From the NCBI GenBank assembly GCA_023458375.1, contig JAEWZT010000001.1:196620-260619 (forward strand): DNA of 64,000 nt, written 5' to 3'. Shown here in pieces: positions 28,395 to 38,439 of the stretch. The stretch comes from Bacillota bacterium (lineage in GTDB: Bacteria; Bacillota; Clostridia; Christensenellales; CAG-314). Both the position numbers and the translations under genes were made by a program. The notes under the pieces were generated by a model. That model saw nothing but the letters and a program-made list of their open reading frames with translations, ran no database searches and was not told the DNA's origin. The first letter of the stretch is position 1, and each line of letters begins with the position of its first letter.

Positions 28395-28625
28395 CAGGGA
28401 CGACAAGCGTTTTGCGTTTTGTTAATGGCGCAAAAACCGGTTGATATTGATTGCAACACAAAAACAGTGAGGAAATGATAGGAAATACCGAAGGAGTCAT
28501 TATTAAGACATATTTGCATTTATATACAACGAAAAGACGGCAAACTGTTGAGCGTTTAAATAATTATTTGGCAGCTGCAAGAAAAGTCAATAAGCAAGTA
28601 TTTCACCTAAAAAACACCGCGTAAA
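28395..28625 (+). other. Unexplained intergenic sequence, possible gene remnant
   Basis: Short open stretches (for example TYLHLYTTKRRQTVERLNNY in one frame) are broken by stops and look like decayed coding DNA, but no family is recognised. It lies in the 660-base gap between the DUF4097 gene and the AT-rich island. Confidence 0.25.
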
Positions 28626-28749
28626 TAATATTTTGTTCCCAAAATGCTCCTAAAAATTAAAAAATACAAAAAACCTGCATAATAAAGAAAAAACCACTGT
28701 ATATAGTGATTTTTTTGATTTGGGTTGTATGACCTATTTTAATACAATT

Positions 28750-28819
28750 GCGCACCTTTCTTAGGATTTTACGCACCCTTGTCAAAATCTACGCACCCCT
28801 AGCCTGTTTTTACGCACCC
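28750..28819 (+). repeat. Four iteron-like direct repeats
   Basis: CGCACC cores at 28751, 28772, 28792 and 28813; the last three are TACGCACCC or TTACGCACCC. Start-to-start spacing is 20-21 bases, two DNA turns, so the sites face the same side. Such spacing is typical of replication iterons or tandem operators. No replication gene is adjacent. Confidence 0.6.
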
Positions 28820-28880
28820 CTAAAAAATGGCTATATTAAGGAATTTGCATTTAATAAACTCAACAAAGATGAAGACTCCC

Positions 28881-29384
28881 TTATCGGGAGTCTAATTTTT
28901 TAATATCTTCCAGCATAAGATCCAGCAGAACACCGATGTCAATCAAGTGTATTAATTCTTTCTCATAGACATCGAGAATCATACTGTTTCCTTCAATAAT
29001 AGCTTTTCCAATTTCAATCCAATAGAAACAAAACATGAATTGTGAGAGCAAGTTATGATTTTTGGGCAAATCAAGCTGAACACTGATTGGTGTAACATTC
29101 TCCCATTCATCAATAAAAACATCATCATAACTTGATACGTGACGTAATGAATAGACTCCATTTCTAAAGAAATACTCTCTTGGTTTATGCTGGTTTTTCT
29201 TCAGATATGAGATTAACTCTTTGTCGTTGGTGATGGTGACAAAATCACCTTCTTCACGATAGAACACATCTGTATACATGCCATTGATTAGATCAACAAC
29301 ATAGTCTCCATCACCATATGGTTCTGGATGGGGATAAAACTTTCTAATGAGATTTCTTGGTAAACTAATTTCAATACTTTTCAT
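28881..29384 (-). CDS. Hypothetical protein, 167 residues
   Basis: Begins MKSIEISLPRNLIRKFYPHP; mixed alpha/beta without recognised motif. AT-rich like the rest of the island, unlike the core genome. GAAGGAG box before ATG 29384. Its stop codon lies in the loop of a hairpin GACTCCC/GGGAGTC (28870-28890), which carries a T-run on the plus strand. Function unknown. Confidence 0.5.
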   Translation of the reverse strand: MKSIEISLPRNLIRKFYPHPEPYGDGDYVVDLINGMYTDVFYREEGDFVTITNDKELISYLKKNQHKPREYFFRNGVYSLRHVSSYDDVFIDEWENVTPISVQLDLPKNHNLLSQFMFCFYWIEIGKAIIEGNSMILDVYEKELIHLIDIGVLLDLMLEDIKKLDSR

Positions 29385-29465
29385 AAGTATCTCCTTCTGG
29401 CGTTTGCCAATTATTTACAGGATTAACCTGCATTACCCTGTGTACCAAAGTATTTTATTGTATCA

Positions 29466-29702
29466 TTAACTCCATGTTTTGTGTTTTAGCAACTCAGCTA
29501 TTTGCTGCGCATCAGGCAATTTTTCCAACTCCAAAACTTGTGTTAAATCGAAGTTTCGAGATCCCATTGATCCTCCTGAAGATGTTTTTTTAAAATCTGT
29601 TTCATAAAATTTCTCAACGAAAAAATAGCGTTCGTTTGTCAAAGCATAGCCATAATTTTTACCATCAACTATAGCTTTTTTAATTTGATCTTTTCTATAT
29701 TA
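29466..29702 (-). pseudogene. C-terminal remnant of an unknown protein
   Basis: Open frame of about 78 codons after a stop at 29703: KDQIKKAIVDGKNYGYALTN, then YFFVEKFYETDF and a final ELLKHKTWS. No start codon or ribosome-binding site at its beginning, so it looks truncated. It ends before the 167-residue gene. Family not recognised. Confidence 0.35.
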
Positions 29703-29734
29703 GAACAATTTATGGGGGACACTCCAGTACATTA

Positions 29735-29765
29735 AAAAAAACAAGTCAAATTTCTTGACTTGTTT
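29735..29765 (-). terminator. Terminator of the exported-protein operon
   Basis: Stem AAACAAGTCAA / TTGACTTGTTT with a 5-base loop, followed on the minus strand by a run of T. It is a few bases after the stop of the 994-residue gene. Confidence 0.8.
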
Positions 29766-29771
29766 TATGGC

Positions 29772-32756
29772 TTAATTTTTTATATATGGGGGAGTACTTG
29801 GAGATGTTGGTTTGTTTTGCGGAAGATTTAAAATTGAAATGAATTGATTGAAGAAAAAATCAGCAATTCGTTGGAGATTTTCTGAAACATTAAGTTTCAT
29901 TGACGAGCTTCCTGTGGTAATCGTTATACTTAAATCTGAGGAATCTTCTATACCTGAAACCGTATTTTGATAAGTATTCGAAATGATTAAACCAATGGTT
30001 TCTTCAACATATTTAATGACGAAGTCAAATTGATCAATTTCTGGTAGATTATTATTGATATGATCACCAAGCCATTTTTGAATTTTTTCTTTAAATTGTG
30101 GGTTTTTCTCAAAATAATTGCCCATATATTTTGATGCAAGTGCTTTTATACTATTAACTGTTAAATCACCACCCATATTGATTAAGGTCTTATAAATATC
30201 GCCTTTACTATCTTCAGTATAACAATAATGTTTTGTAAAATTGAGCATCACAAAAGAAGCAACCAATGCACCTATTTTTTTAGGTGTGGGTGGTGTTTGA
30301 CCGGTGATTAAATTTACAATCGTATTTTCTATGCCCGATTCTAGTGTGATAAGTAAATTGACAGAATTATAGTCAATCTCTTCTCCCCAATAAAGTTGGG
30401 CACCAACTTGACCAATAAACTCCGTAAAATAATCTTTCAATGGACTCATAAAGGCATCAACCATGGGTCCACCACCATATGCAGTGATTAAGTAAGAAAA
30501 TGCTTGATCACCAAACCATTTAATAATCGAGAAGATGAATTCAAGCCGTGCAAGTTTAGTTTCTAATTCACTGAACTCTTTACCTTCTTTTGTAAAGTAG
30601 TAGGCAGATTCAATGATGACCGCTCTTCTAATCATGCATAATTCGGTAGCACTTCGATGTTTTGCTGATTTAATCATTTCTCGTGCATCACCATTACTTG
30701 CTAATCCATAACGATTAATTGTGCGAATGAGAAGTTGGTGTTCCTTATCCCAATCAGCTTTAGGATCTGGTTTTTCTCCAATAAGATGGATAGAAATCAA
30801 TTTATCAAATGTTTGATCTTTATATTGACATGTAACTGTTGTTTCTACAATATAGGGATTCCCTTCATCAAGTTCAGCTAACGTCACTTTTGGTTCAATG
30901 AAATAAATACCTTCATCTTTTTGATCGATATTTAAATGATACTTAAATGTTTCTCTAAGATTTATAGCAACCTCACTTTGACCACCCAAAGGACTAAAGG
31001 ATGTTACAACATCTTTCATATCACAGATAATTGCTTTTGGTTTATCACTACTTTGATCGAGTATCGCGAGTGTGATTTTTAATCTCGTTGGCTTTATCAA
31101 TGGATCCATTGATCCTTCATTTTCGGTTTCTTCTGTTCGAACAATTAACCGTTTTTCCTCATCAAATAAAGCATCGATTGAAATGCCTTCAGGATATAAC
31201 ATTACTGTTATTTCACTTTCTGCAAGCTCATCTTCTGTTTCAGCTTTAATGGATATAGTTACAGTTTTTTTATCTTCAGATTTCATCGAACGATTTTCCA
31301 AAATTGCTTTATATGAATCATCTTCCAATTTTTCAAGTGTTGCATGAACGTCATCTGAATCTAAAATTGAAACCTTAGGAATATTAATAAAATCCATTGG
31401 TTTAAAAAACATCTCGTAAGTGAGTTTGTCACCTAAAATCATTTCAACGTATGCTGTTCCAGAATAATTGCTAATCTTTTCGTGTTCAATGTATGGTTTA
31501 CCAATCAACCTAAATGTCACATCATTTTGGAATGAACCACCTTCACCAATGTAACGGATGCTAACAATGCCTTCACTTGGATTATCCTCACCTGGTATAC
31601 TCGATGCTGAAACGTTTGCCCCCATGTAATTTCCAGCCATCATACTATCTGATATTTCGATTGGTGAACCACCAGAAGCAAACTTAATATTCGCGCTCAA
31701 ATCTGGTCGATCCAGTTCAGATCCATCTTCTTTCATTTCTGCTATTCTTGCATAAACGGTGACAGGAGGTTTATCATATCTAATTGCACTACCGAAATCC
31801 TTATTCACGTACATCTTAAATTTAGATTTAGGATCTTCTTTATATTCTTGATTTCCTAGGGCAGCTAATGCAGCTCCTGCTCCTAATACTCCTGTAATTA
31901 TTATCGATGGAACGTTAATCCCACTATTTTCTCCAGGAAAATCTGATGCGTCACTACCCACAATAATTCCTTTAGTGCCATACTTCCAAGTGTAGAGGTG
32001 ATAGATAGTAATCATGTCATAATTCATTTCTTCTAGTCCGTGTTTATCATAAAAATCCAGAGCAATAGGAGGATCAAATCCAATTTGAATTTCAATTGAT
32101 AAAATATCTCCGTCGTTGATTCCATAAGGCGTCAACCCAGTAAATGATCCTGATTGAGTGAATTCTCCTTCTTCTGGAGCAACTTGAAATAGCATGGGAT
32201 CTAATCGATCGGATAGTCTACTTGGATTTGCAATATCTTTATTCGCGTTATATGTTATTTCACCAGGATTATAGACATTTGTCCAAGCGAGTGTGTAAAA
32301 ACCAATCGAATCAAAGTGAAAAATTTTGTGGTTATAAATATCAACCGTGGTATCAATCTTAATGGCTGAGTTTTCTCGGTATTGCTTTTCTGGTTGTGTA
32401 AAAGTAAATTCTGCATATGCAAATTCACCAGATAAAATGATTGTTTCGTATTGATAACCTTCGGGATCATTCAATGCTTCATCATATAAATCTTCTTGAT
32501 AACCTGCTCCTGTGTAATTAAACCGGTAATCAATTTTACTTGCTGATGTAGAATAACTAATTTGTGTATTATCAGGAGTTGATCCATAAAGATTTGATAG
32601 CTCATTAGAATATTCCACGATAATTGTTTTATCGTATGTCCAATAACCCGCCCAATCATCAGAAGATGTTGCGAATACTTGAGTAGAAAAAAGAAGACCA
32701 ATTAGTATAAACATGATGCTAAATGTTATCCATTGAAATCTATGAATAGTTCTCAT
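29772..32756 (-). CDS. Large exported protein of unknown function, 994 residues
   Basis: Signal peptide with a hydrophobic core (FSIMFILIGLLFSTQVFA) ending near residue 30. Residues 30-280 are strand-rich; a hydrophobic segment near 285-305 (VPSIIITGVLGAGAALAALG) may cross or dip into a membrane; 310-650 look like several Ig-like beta domains with repeated VT and SI strands; the C-terminal third is helical and ends in a proline/serine-rich tail. No enzyme motif, LPXTG or other anchor was seen. It overlaps the upstream zinc-ribbon membrane protein gene by four bases (ATGA), so the two are made together. AT-rich, island-borne. Its role is unknown. Confidence 0.7.
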   Translation of the reverse strand: MRTIHRFQWITFSIMFILIGLLFSTQVFATSSDDWAGYWTYDKTIIVEYSNELSNLYGSTPDNTQISYSTSASKIDYRFNYTGAGYQEDLYDEALNDPEGYQYETIILSGEFAYAEFTFTQPEKQYRENSAIKIDTTVDIYNHKIFHFDSIGFYTLAWTNVYNPGEITYNANKDIANPSRLSDRLDPMLFQVAPEEGEFTQSGSFTGLTPYGINDGDILSIEIQIGFDPPIALDFYDKHGLEEMNYDMITIYHLYTWKYGTKGIIVGSDASDFPGENSGINVPSIIITGVLGAGAALAALGNQEYKEDPKSKFKMYVNKDFGSAIRYDKPPVTVYARIAEMKEDGSELDRPDLSANIKFASGGSPIEISDSMMAGNYMGANVSASSIPGEDNPSEGIVSIRYIGEGGSFQNDVTFRLIGKPYIEHEKISNYSGTAYVEMILGDKLTYEMFFKPMDFINIPKVSILDSDDVHATLEKLEDDSYKAILENRSMKSEDKKTVTISIKAETEDELAESEITVMLYPEGISIDALFDEEKRLIVRTEETENEGSMDPLIKPTRLKITLAILDQSSDKPKAIICDMKDVVTSFSPLGGQSEVAINLRETFKYHLNIDQKDEGIYFIEPKVTLAELDEGNPYIVETTVTCQYKDQTFDKLISIHLIGEKPDPKADWDKEHQLLIRTINRYGLASNGDAREMIKSAKHRSATELCMIRRAVIIESAYYFTKEGKEFSELETKLARLEFIFSIIKWFGDQAFSYLITAYGGGPMVDAFMSPLKDYFTEFIGQVGAQLYWGEEIDYNSVNLLITLESGIENTIVNLITGQTPPTPKKIGALVASFVMLNFTKHYCYTEDSKGDIYKTLINMGGDLTVNSIKALASKYMGNYFEKNPQFKEKIQKWLGDHINNNLPEIDQFDFVIKYVEETIGLIISNTYQNTVSGIEDSSDLSITITTGSSSMKLNVSENLQRIADFFFNQFISILNLPQNKPTSPSTPPYIKN

Positions 32757-33649
32757 GATTGCACCTCTATATTTTTACTTGTTATCATAAGAATGACTCC
32801 AATGATAACTATTAAAGCTCCAAATATATAGGGAGCATAACCAATTGGAATAATTGATAGTAAAATGCTTATAGTAAAACCGATGACAAGCCCCGACATC
32901 AAACTTTCTGTTCTTTCATGACTAGCTATTGCTTGTTTATTTTTTCTACTCGCTGTTGATGCCATAATAAAAGCATAAACAAAGCCTTGTTTTGAATTAA
33001 AGGCTTGTAAAACTAACGACAAAGAAGCAATACCAATCATGCTTTTGATTAGTGCTGCGTATCCAGTTAAAAAATTGTATAAAATACAAGCAACACCTAT
33101 ACCGACTAAAAAGAATGAAAATTGACCTTTTTTTGTCTGTTTGATCGTATTCATTAATGGTTTAATCCCTCTAATTATACTTTTGAATTGTCCATCAAAA
33201 AGTGAAACAAAAAAGATAGCGTAAACACCTTTACCAAGAAGTCCCCCAACTGCTCTAAACGTATTTAAACTAGCACCACCTTGTGCAAATGTTAAGAAAG
33301 ATAGCACTTTAACAGGCAAGGGATTAAATCCTAAATACGGTAATAAAATCAGCAAAATCCAAACAATCGCAAGTATGGCTATGATTATTAGTTTTCGCTT
33401 ATTCTTGAAAATAGTTTTAAAACCAGTCATCATCCCAATCGCTTTCTTTTCAAGAACAATCATTGGGTTCAATTCTTGAGAAAATGTTTGATTCAAAAAA
33501 GACATTTCTCCCGCTGAATTTGATGCAAATGATTGAATCGATATCTTCATGTTCATAGATTGGGGTGAATCATCTTTTAATGATCTACCACAGTTTGGAC
33601 ATATAAGATCTTGATCTTTAATCTCATGCTGACATGATACACACCGCAT
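32753..33649 (-). CDS. Zinc-ribbon multi-pass membrane protein
   Basis: 298 residues. N-terminal zinc ribbon CVSC...CPNC (residues 3-6 and 17-20), a linker of about 60 residues, then five or six membrane helices from residue 87 on, the last pair near the C-terminus. AAGGAG box before ATG 33649. First gene of a two-gene operon with the exported protein. The ribbon is presumably cytoplasmic. No known transporter signature was seen. Confidence 0.65.
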   Translation of the reverse strand: MRCVSCQHEIKDQDLICPNCGRSLKDDSPQSMNMKISIQSFASNSAGEMSFLNQTFSQELNPMIVLEKKAIGMMTGFKTIFKNKRKLIIIAILAIVWILLILLPYLGFNPLPVKVLSFLTFAQGGASLNTFRAVGGLLGKGVYAIFFVSLFDGQFKSIIRGIKPLMNTIKQTKKGQFSFFLVGIGVACILYNFLTGYAALIKSMIGIASLSLVLQAFNSKQGFVYAFIMASTASRKNKQAIASHERTESLMSGLVIGFTISILLSIIPIGYAPYIFGALIVIIGVILMITSKNIEVQS

Positions 33650-33787
33650 ACGCTTGTCTCCTTTATCAATTTGTCTATAAACGAATAAGGGCTAAATAAC
33701 CCTTGTGTCACTTATAAAAATAAAACTTCTTTACCTTTATCATACTTCACTTAAGAAAATAAAGAAAGTCTTTTTTAAGTTAAAGCA

Positions 33788-33853
33788 TCAAAGTTCATGT
33801 GCTTTTAAGTCAATAAAGTGGACACACAAAGTAAGAATTTCTTCCTTTGTCAT
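33788..33853 (-). CDS. Possible 21-residue peptide
   Basis: MTKEEILTLCVHFIDLKAHEL with a GAGGG box before its ATG, directly after the original end of the Fic gene. It may be chance. The surrounding 290-base gap holds otherwise only short hairpins. Confidence 0.2.
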   Translation of the reverse strand: MTKEEILTLCVHFIDLKAHEL

Positions 33854-33865
33854 CTTATTCCCTCA

Positions 33866-34483
33866 TTACTCATAACTTATATTGAACATATCAAGTAATT
33901 TCTTATATTTGTCTTGTCCAGATAGACAGGTATCCATAAGATATCATTTTTCACTATTCCACTCTTTTAAGCCTCTATAATAAAATAGTTTAATACTTTC
34001 ATCAATCGTGAAAGGAACAAAGCCATGACGTAAATATTCTTTAAAAGCAATCAATCTTCCGACTCTACCGTTACCATCTTGAAATGGATGTATACATTCA
34101 AATTGATAATGGAATTCTATGATATCTTCAAAAGAATAGTTCTTTTTTATTTCATATTTACCTATCAAGGAAATTAATTCACTTTGAACATTAACAGGTT
34201 TCGTTGTCTCTATACCACCTACTGTACTTGGTCTTTGTTTATACTCACCAACATTAAACCAATCAAGTTTAGCATCACTTGTTCCTGTCTTTAATATTCT
34301 ATGTAAATCCTTAATTAACGCTTCAGATAATGGCTCTAATGCAGATTTAATCATATAATCTATACACCTAAAATGATTTTGAGTTTCTATAATATCATCA
34401 ACATTAATTGAAATATCTTTACCTAATCCAATGGTGTTTGTTTCAAAAATATATCTTGGATTGTCAACACTTTTTTGTAACAT
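33866..34483 (-). pseudogene. Fic-domain AMP-transferase, truncated and interrupted
   Basis: Fic proteins transfer AMP (or other groups) to target hydroxyls. The full active motif HPFQDGNGRVGR is at residues 132-143, with the upstream DWFNVGEYKQRP typical of this Fic subfamily. In-frame TGA at 33944-33946 stops translation after KEWNSEK, but the frame continues with YLMDTCLSGQDKYKK...DMFNISYE to 33866, matching the normal family C-terminus with TGA in place of an expected glycine codon. The N-terminus is also short and begins right beside an IS3 fragment, so the inhibitory helix is missing or altered. Most likely a pseudogene; a working shortened Fic is possible. Confidence 0.75.
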
Positions 34484-34485
34484 TT

Positions 34486-35022
34486 TTATAAGGACATCTG
34501 CTTTCTATAAGCTATAGGCGTTTTATATCCTAAAGACCCATGAATTCTAATATTATTGTACCAATTAATATAATCAAATAATTTGGTTTCTAATTCTTCT
34601 AAACTCATAAACGTTTCTTGATATATAAACTCTGTTTTGATAACCTTCATACCAGCTTCAGATACAGCGTTATCATATGGATTGCCTTTGGCTGAAAGCG
34701 ATCTAGTAATATCAAATGTTTCTAAGATGCCTTCAATGGTTTTGTTTTTAAATTCGTTTCCCCTATCGGTATGAAAGATCTTGATTTTATCTAAAGGATA
34801 ACCTATTCTACTAAATGCTTTATAAACCAAATCTGCTGTTTTATTTTTACCGGCTGCATAGCCTATAATTTCTCTGTTAAACAAATCGATAATTAAACAG
34901 ATGTAGTGCCATTTATCTTTGACTCTTACATATATCAACATCGGGCAATTAATACAAACCTTATTAGAAATATTCATTTTAGTTTTCATAAGTATTTTAC
35001 CATGCAAATTCAAGCATTGCAA
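34486..35022 (-). mobile_element. IS3-family transposase OrfB fragment
   Basis: 178 residues of the rve integrase core: WHYICLIIDLFNREIIGYA, the second catalytic aspartate in FHTDRGNEF, and the glutamate region NAVSEAGMKVIKTEF, ending WYNNIRIHGSLGYKTP. The N-terminal third of OrfB, including the HTH_21 domain and the first catalytic aspartate context, is absent, as is OrfA. A remnant, abutting the Fic pseudogene. Terminal inverted repeats were not found. Confidence 0.8.
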
Positions 35023-35076
35023 ACGATTACATAAATTATTATAACTATTTCCAATAGACTTTTAATTAATAAGTTA

Positions 35077-36207
35077 TCATTTAAAATCATTATAAAATCT
35101 AAACATAATGCTGTTGTCTCTGTTAACAATTGCACTTTCAACCATCAACATCCATACATCATTTGACCATTCAGATAGATAGTTTTCTACTTTTTTTATT
35201 TCTTCAAGGTATGCTTTCATCTTGATTTCCTGTGCCTGTTTATAGGCCCTTTTCTCTAAGGTTTTGTCTAATGCATTTTTATCCATTTCATACTGAACAG
35301 ATAATTCTTCATACTTCCTAGCAAACCTGGCTTGATCTTGAATAGTTCTTGTATTTTCTTTTATCAACTTGTCCACCAAGCCACTTATAACTTCCATCTT
35401 GTTTTGAATTTCGATAATCTTGGCATCTAGTTCTGAAGTATTCGATAATAGCCTAATAACATCGCTAATATCTTCTACTATTCTTTCTTTATCCTTCATC
35501 ACTCGGTTATAGGCAATTACAAACTTTTCTTTGATTAAATCTTCAGTTAAAGCAGGTGTTTGGCACTTTTCATGGTTCATGTTGTATTTAGAGTTGCATT
35601 GATAAACAAACCTTGAATACTTGCTTGTTGAATGCCATTTCTTTCTACCATAGAAACCACCACAATCACCACATATTAATTTTGAACTAAATATGCTGTT
35701 TCCAGAATAAGCAGCACCGATTCTATCCCTTCTCATTAACTCAACTTGAACTATCTCCCATTCTTCTTTATCGATAATTGCAGGGTGACTGTTCTCTACA
35801 TAATACTGAGGTAAATGGCCTCGATTCTTTTCCACTTTATGTTCTAAGTAATCAGTTGTATAAGTCTTTTGAAGTAGTGCATCTCCTTTATACTTTTCAT
35901 TTCGTAGAATTGAGTTGATGGTGTTTTTGGTCCATTTGTAGGAATTTCCACTAGGTGTAGGTATTCCTTGAACTTTTAAGTATTCAGCAATTCCAGTACA
36001 GGTTTTTCCTTCCCTTAAGAATAGTTGGTATATCTGTCTTACTAAAATTGCTTCATTTTCAACAACCACAATTTTGCCGTTTTCTTTTTTATATCCAAGC
36101 ATATTACTATAAGCCCAACTAACTCTACCTTCTTTCATTCCCCAACGTTTACCCATTGTCACGTTTTGTGAAATGCTTCTGCTTTCTTCTTGTGCCATAC
36201 TAGCCAC
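35077..36207 (-). pseudogene. Large serine recombinase, catalytic domain missing
   Basis: 376 residues beginning ASMAQEESRSISQNV, which is the hinge just after the resolvase domain. What remains is the Recombinase domain (GIAEYLKVQGIPTPSG, ILRNEKYKG), the zinc-ribbon (CGDCGG ... CQTPALTE) and the coiled-coil tail. The domain carrying the nucleophilic serine is gone, so it cannot recombine DNA. It probably once mobilised this island. Confidence 0.82.
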
Positions 36208-36447
36208 CCTTTGAAATGAAAAAAATTCGCACGAAACCCCAACGTCGGTGAAGGGTCTTTACCTGTAGAGATTTAGACCCCCCTACCCCTAATTTGCTAA
36301 TAAATTCTCAAAATTTACAAATAAATTAGTATTGGGTGAGAAAGCTTCGTAGCAACATTTCAATTTCAAAGAGGATAATAACCTCATCACTTGGTTCAAT
36401 TCACTTTGACTTGTGTTGGGCCGACTGATGATACTACTATCAAAGAG

Positions 36448-36963
36448 TTAAGCAAGTGTAATAATTTGAGCATCTTGCAATAATCTCTTGGCTAGCGTTT
36501 CTATTAGGTGTGTATCCACTTTCATATTTTTCCATGAATTAAGTGTTCGATTTGTAATTAAGATAATGCTTCTTGTTTCTTGTAAGAACATTAAAAGTTT
36601 ATATATTTCTATAAGCTCTTCATCTGTTGGTGACAGATAAAACATATCATCCAATATTAATACATCTGAGTTAAGTATATTGTTCCATATCCCTTTCTTC
36701 AGTTTAGCTTCAGCTAGTAACTCATCAAGCGTTAGGTAGACTACCTTAGCACCTCTATCTAGAGCATCCATTCCGATGTTGGACGCAAGCGATGTCTTAC
36801 CAGTTGAACATTCACCGATGATAAAGATATTTTGTTTTATGTTGGCAAAATCAATTTCTTTTATCTTTGAGAGTTGCCATTTCAGACCATCCGTGATTTT
36901 AGTCTCGTCAAAGATCATTTGTTTTAATCTAGATACTTTCTTAGCCTCTTTTAATCTATTCAC
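36448..36963 (-). CDS. IstB/DnaC-like ATPase, shortened
   Basis: 171 residues with Walker A GECSTGKTS at 50-58 and Walker B VLILDDM at 101-107, then a sensor-like ILITNRT. Resembles the AAA+ helper of IS21 (IstB) or a DnaC-like loader, but is about 80 residues shorter than typical and has no partner IstA here. Its 5-prime end overlaps the artificial end of the cut ABC transporter gene. Possibly a remnant. Confidence 0.6.
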   Translation of the reverse strand: MNRLKEAKKVSRLKQMIFDETKITDGLKWQLSKIKEIDFANIKQNIFIIGECSTGKTSLASNIGMDALDRGAKVVYLTLDELLAEAKLKKGIWNNILNSDVLILDDMFYLSPTDEELIEIYKLLMFLQETRSIILITNRTLNSWKNMKVDTHLIETLAKRLLQDAQIITLA

Positions 36964-38231
36964 ACTTCTAATATTAACCTCTTCAAGTAATATTTGATAA
37001 AGGTATTCTTTATTAAGGAAAGCCCCGTTTTATAAATAATGTCGCTATACCAATTTGAATCTATTTTTTGCGCAATATAGTCAATATATCCTTGCGTTAT
37101 GTTGTTTTTGCTCATTAATTCCGACGCGGAAATGGTTTTTTGAATGTAAATTTCCTTTGCCGAAGGAAATTTTTCCAAAGATTTGCGCCCGCTTATGGCC
37201 TCCATCGCCTGATTTATATTGATGGAAGAGGTTGTGATTGTAATGGGGTTAGAAGCGAGCGTATCAGACTGCAATTTGCTTATATAATTACTCATACCTC
37301 CGGAAAGGGCGATAATTAACGCTATGCCTATTATGCCGATACTTGCCGCCAGAGAAGTCATTGCCGTGCGCCCTTTTTTGGTAGCGAGATTTTTTCCGCT
37401 TAAAGAAAGAGCGGTAAGAAAAGACATCGCCGTCTTTTTGCTTTTTTCTTTGTGTGCGCCTTGTTCTTCTTGGCTTTCTCTACTGTCCGCCCCTTTTTCC
37501 CTTTGAGCGCGCGCGGCGCCCTCTTGTTTTTCAACAGCGCTTTGGGATGTTCTTTGGGGGGTTTTGTTGTCGCCTATGATTTTGCCGTCCACCATATTTA
37601 TAATACGCGTTGAATATTTTTGAGCCAATTCGGGGTTATGAGTTACCATTATTACCAGCCTGTCTTTGGAAACTTGGTGAATCAACTCCATAATCTGATT
37701 GCTTGTATCGGTGTCTAATGAACCCGTGGGTTCGTCGGCTAAAAGTATTTCGGGGGAGTTTACCAAAGCCCTTGCAATTGCGACGCGCTGCATCTGACCT
37801 CCCGACAGCTGATTAGGTCTTTGTTTAAGCTGCTCAAGCAGCCCCACCTGTTCCAATGCTTCTTTGGCGCGCCTCTTCCTCTCTTCCTTTGATACGCCGG
37901 AAATAGTAAGCGCAATTTCTATATTTTCCAGCACATTAAGGTGAGGAATAAGGTTATAATTTTGAAAAACAAAACCTATTTTCTTATTTCTGTAATTGTC
38001 CCAGTCGGAGTCCTTAAAGTCGGCGGTGGACACCCCGTCTATAATAAGTTCACCGCTAGTGTACCTGTCCAGCCCGCCGATAATGTTCATAAGCGTGGTT
38101 TTTCCGCAGCCCGAAGGACCCAAAACGGAAATAAACTCGTTACTTGTCAATTCAAGGCTTAGCCCCTTTAAAGCGTGAACTTTCCCCTGCCCCACAATGT
38201 AATCTTTTGTAATGTTTTTAAGTTGTAGCAC
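36960..38231 (-). pseudogene. MacB-like ABC ATPase-permease, cut by the island
   Basis: An export-type ABC protein with ATPase and FtsX-like permease on one chain. From the GTG at 38231 (AAGGAGAG box): Walker A GPSGCGKTT at about 38-46, signature LSGGQMQRVAIARAL near 143, Walker B LLADEPTGSLD; a charged linker; then the first permease helix TAMTSLAASIGIIGIALIIA. The host-type sequence ends near 37015 and the last 17 or so residues are island-derived. The large extracytoplasmic domain and three further helices are missing and were not found on the other side of the island, so a deletion came with the insertion. Confidence 0.82.
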
Positions 38232-38439
38232 CGATTTCTCTCCTTTTAATCTTGTATATAAACTTTTACAAGAATATTGTTTAATTCTAGCATCTTCGTA
38301 TGTATTTCTCACAAAATTTTTATGTTAATTTAATGAAAATCTTTGTAAAATAAGGGGCGGGGAAGGTTCTTATCTTATTTTTGTATATTGTCCGATATCG
38401 CGTTATAAACCCTATCGTTTTACCCTCATCGCAAATGTT

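Noticed and set aside
28750..28819. A CRISPR array
   Set aside because: Repeat core of only 6-9 bases at 20-base spacing, with no cas genes.
36448..36963. A complete IS21 element
   Set aside because: No IstA gene, the ATPase is short, and no terminal repeats were found.
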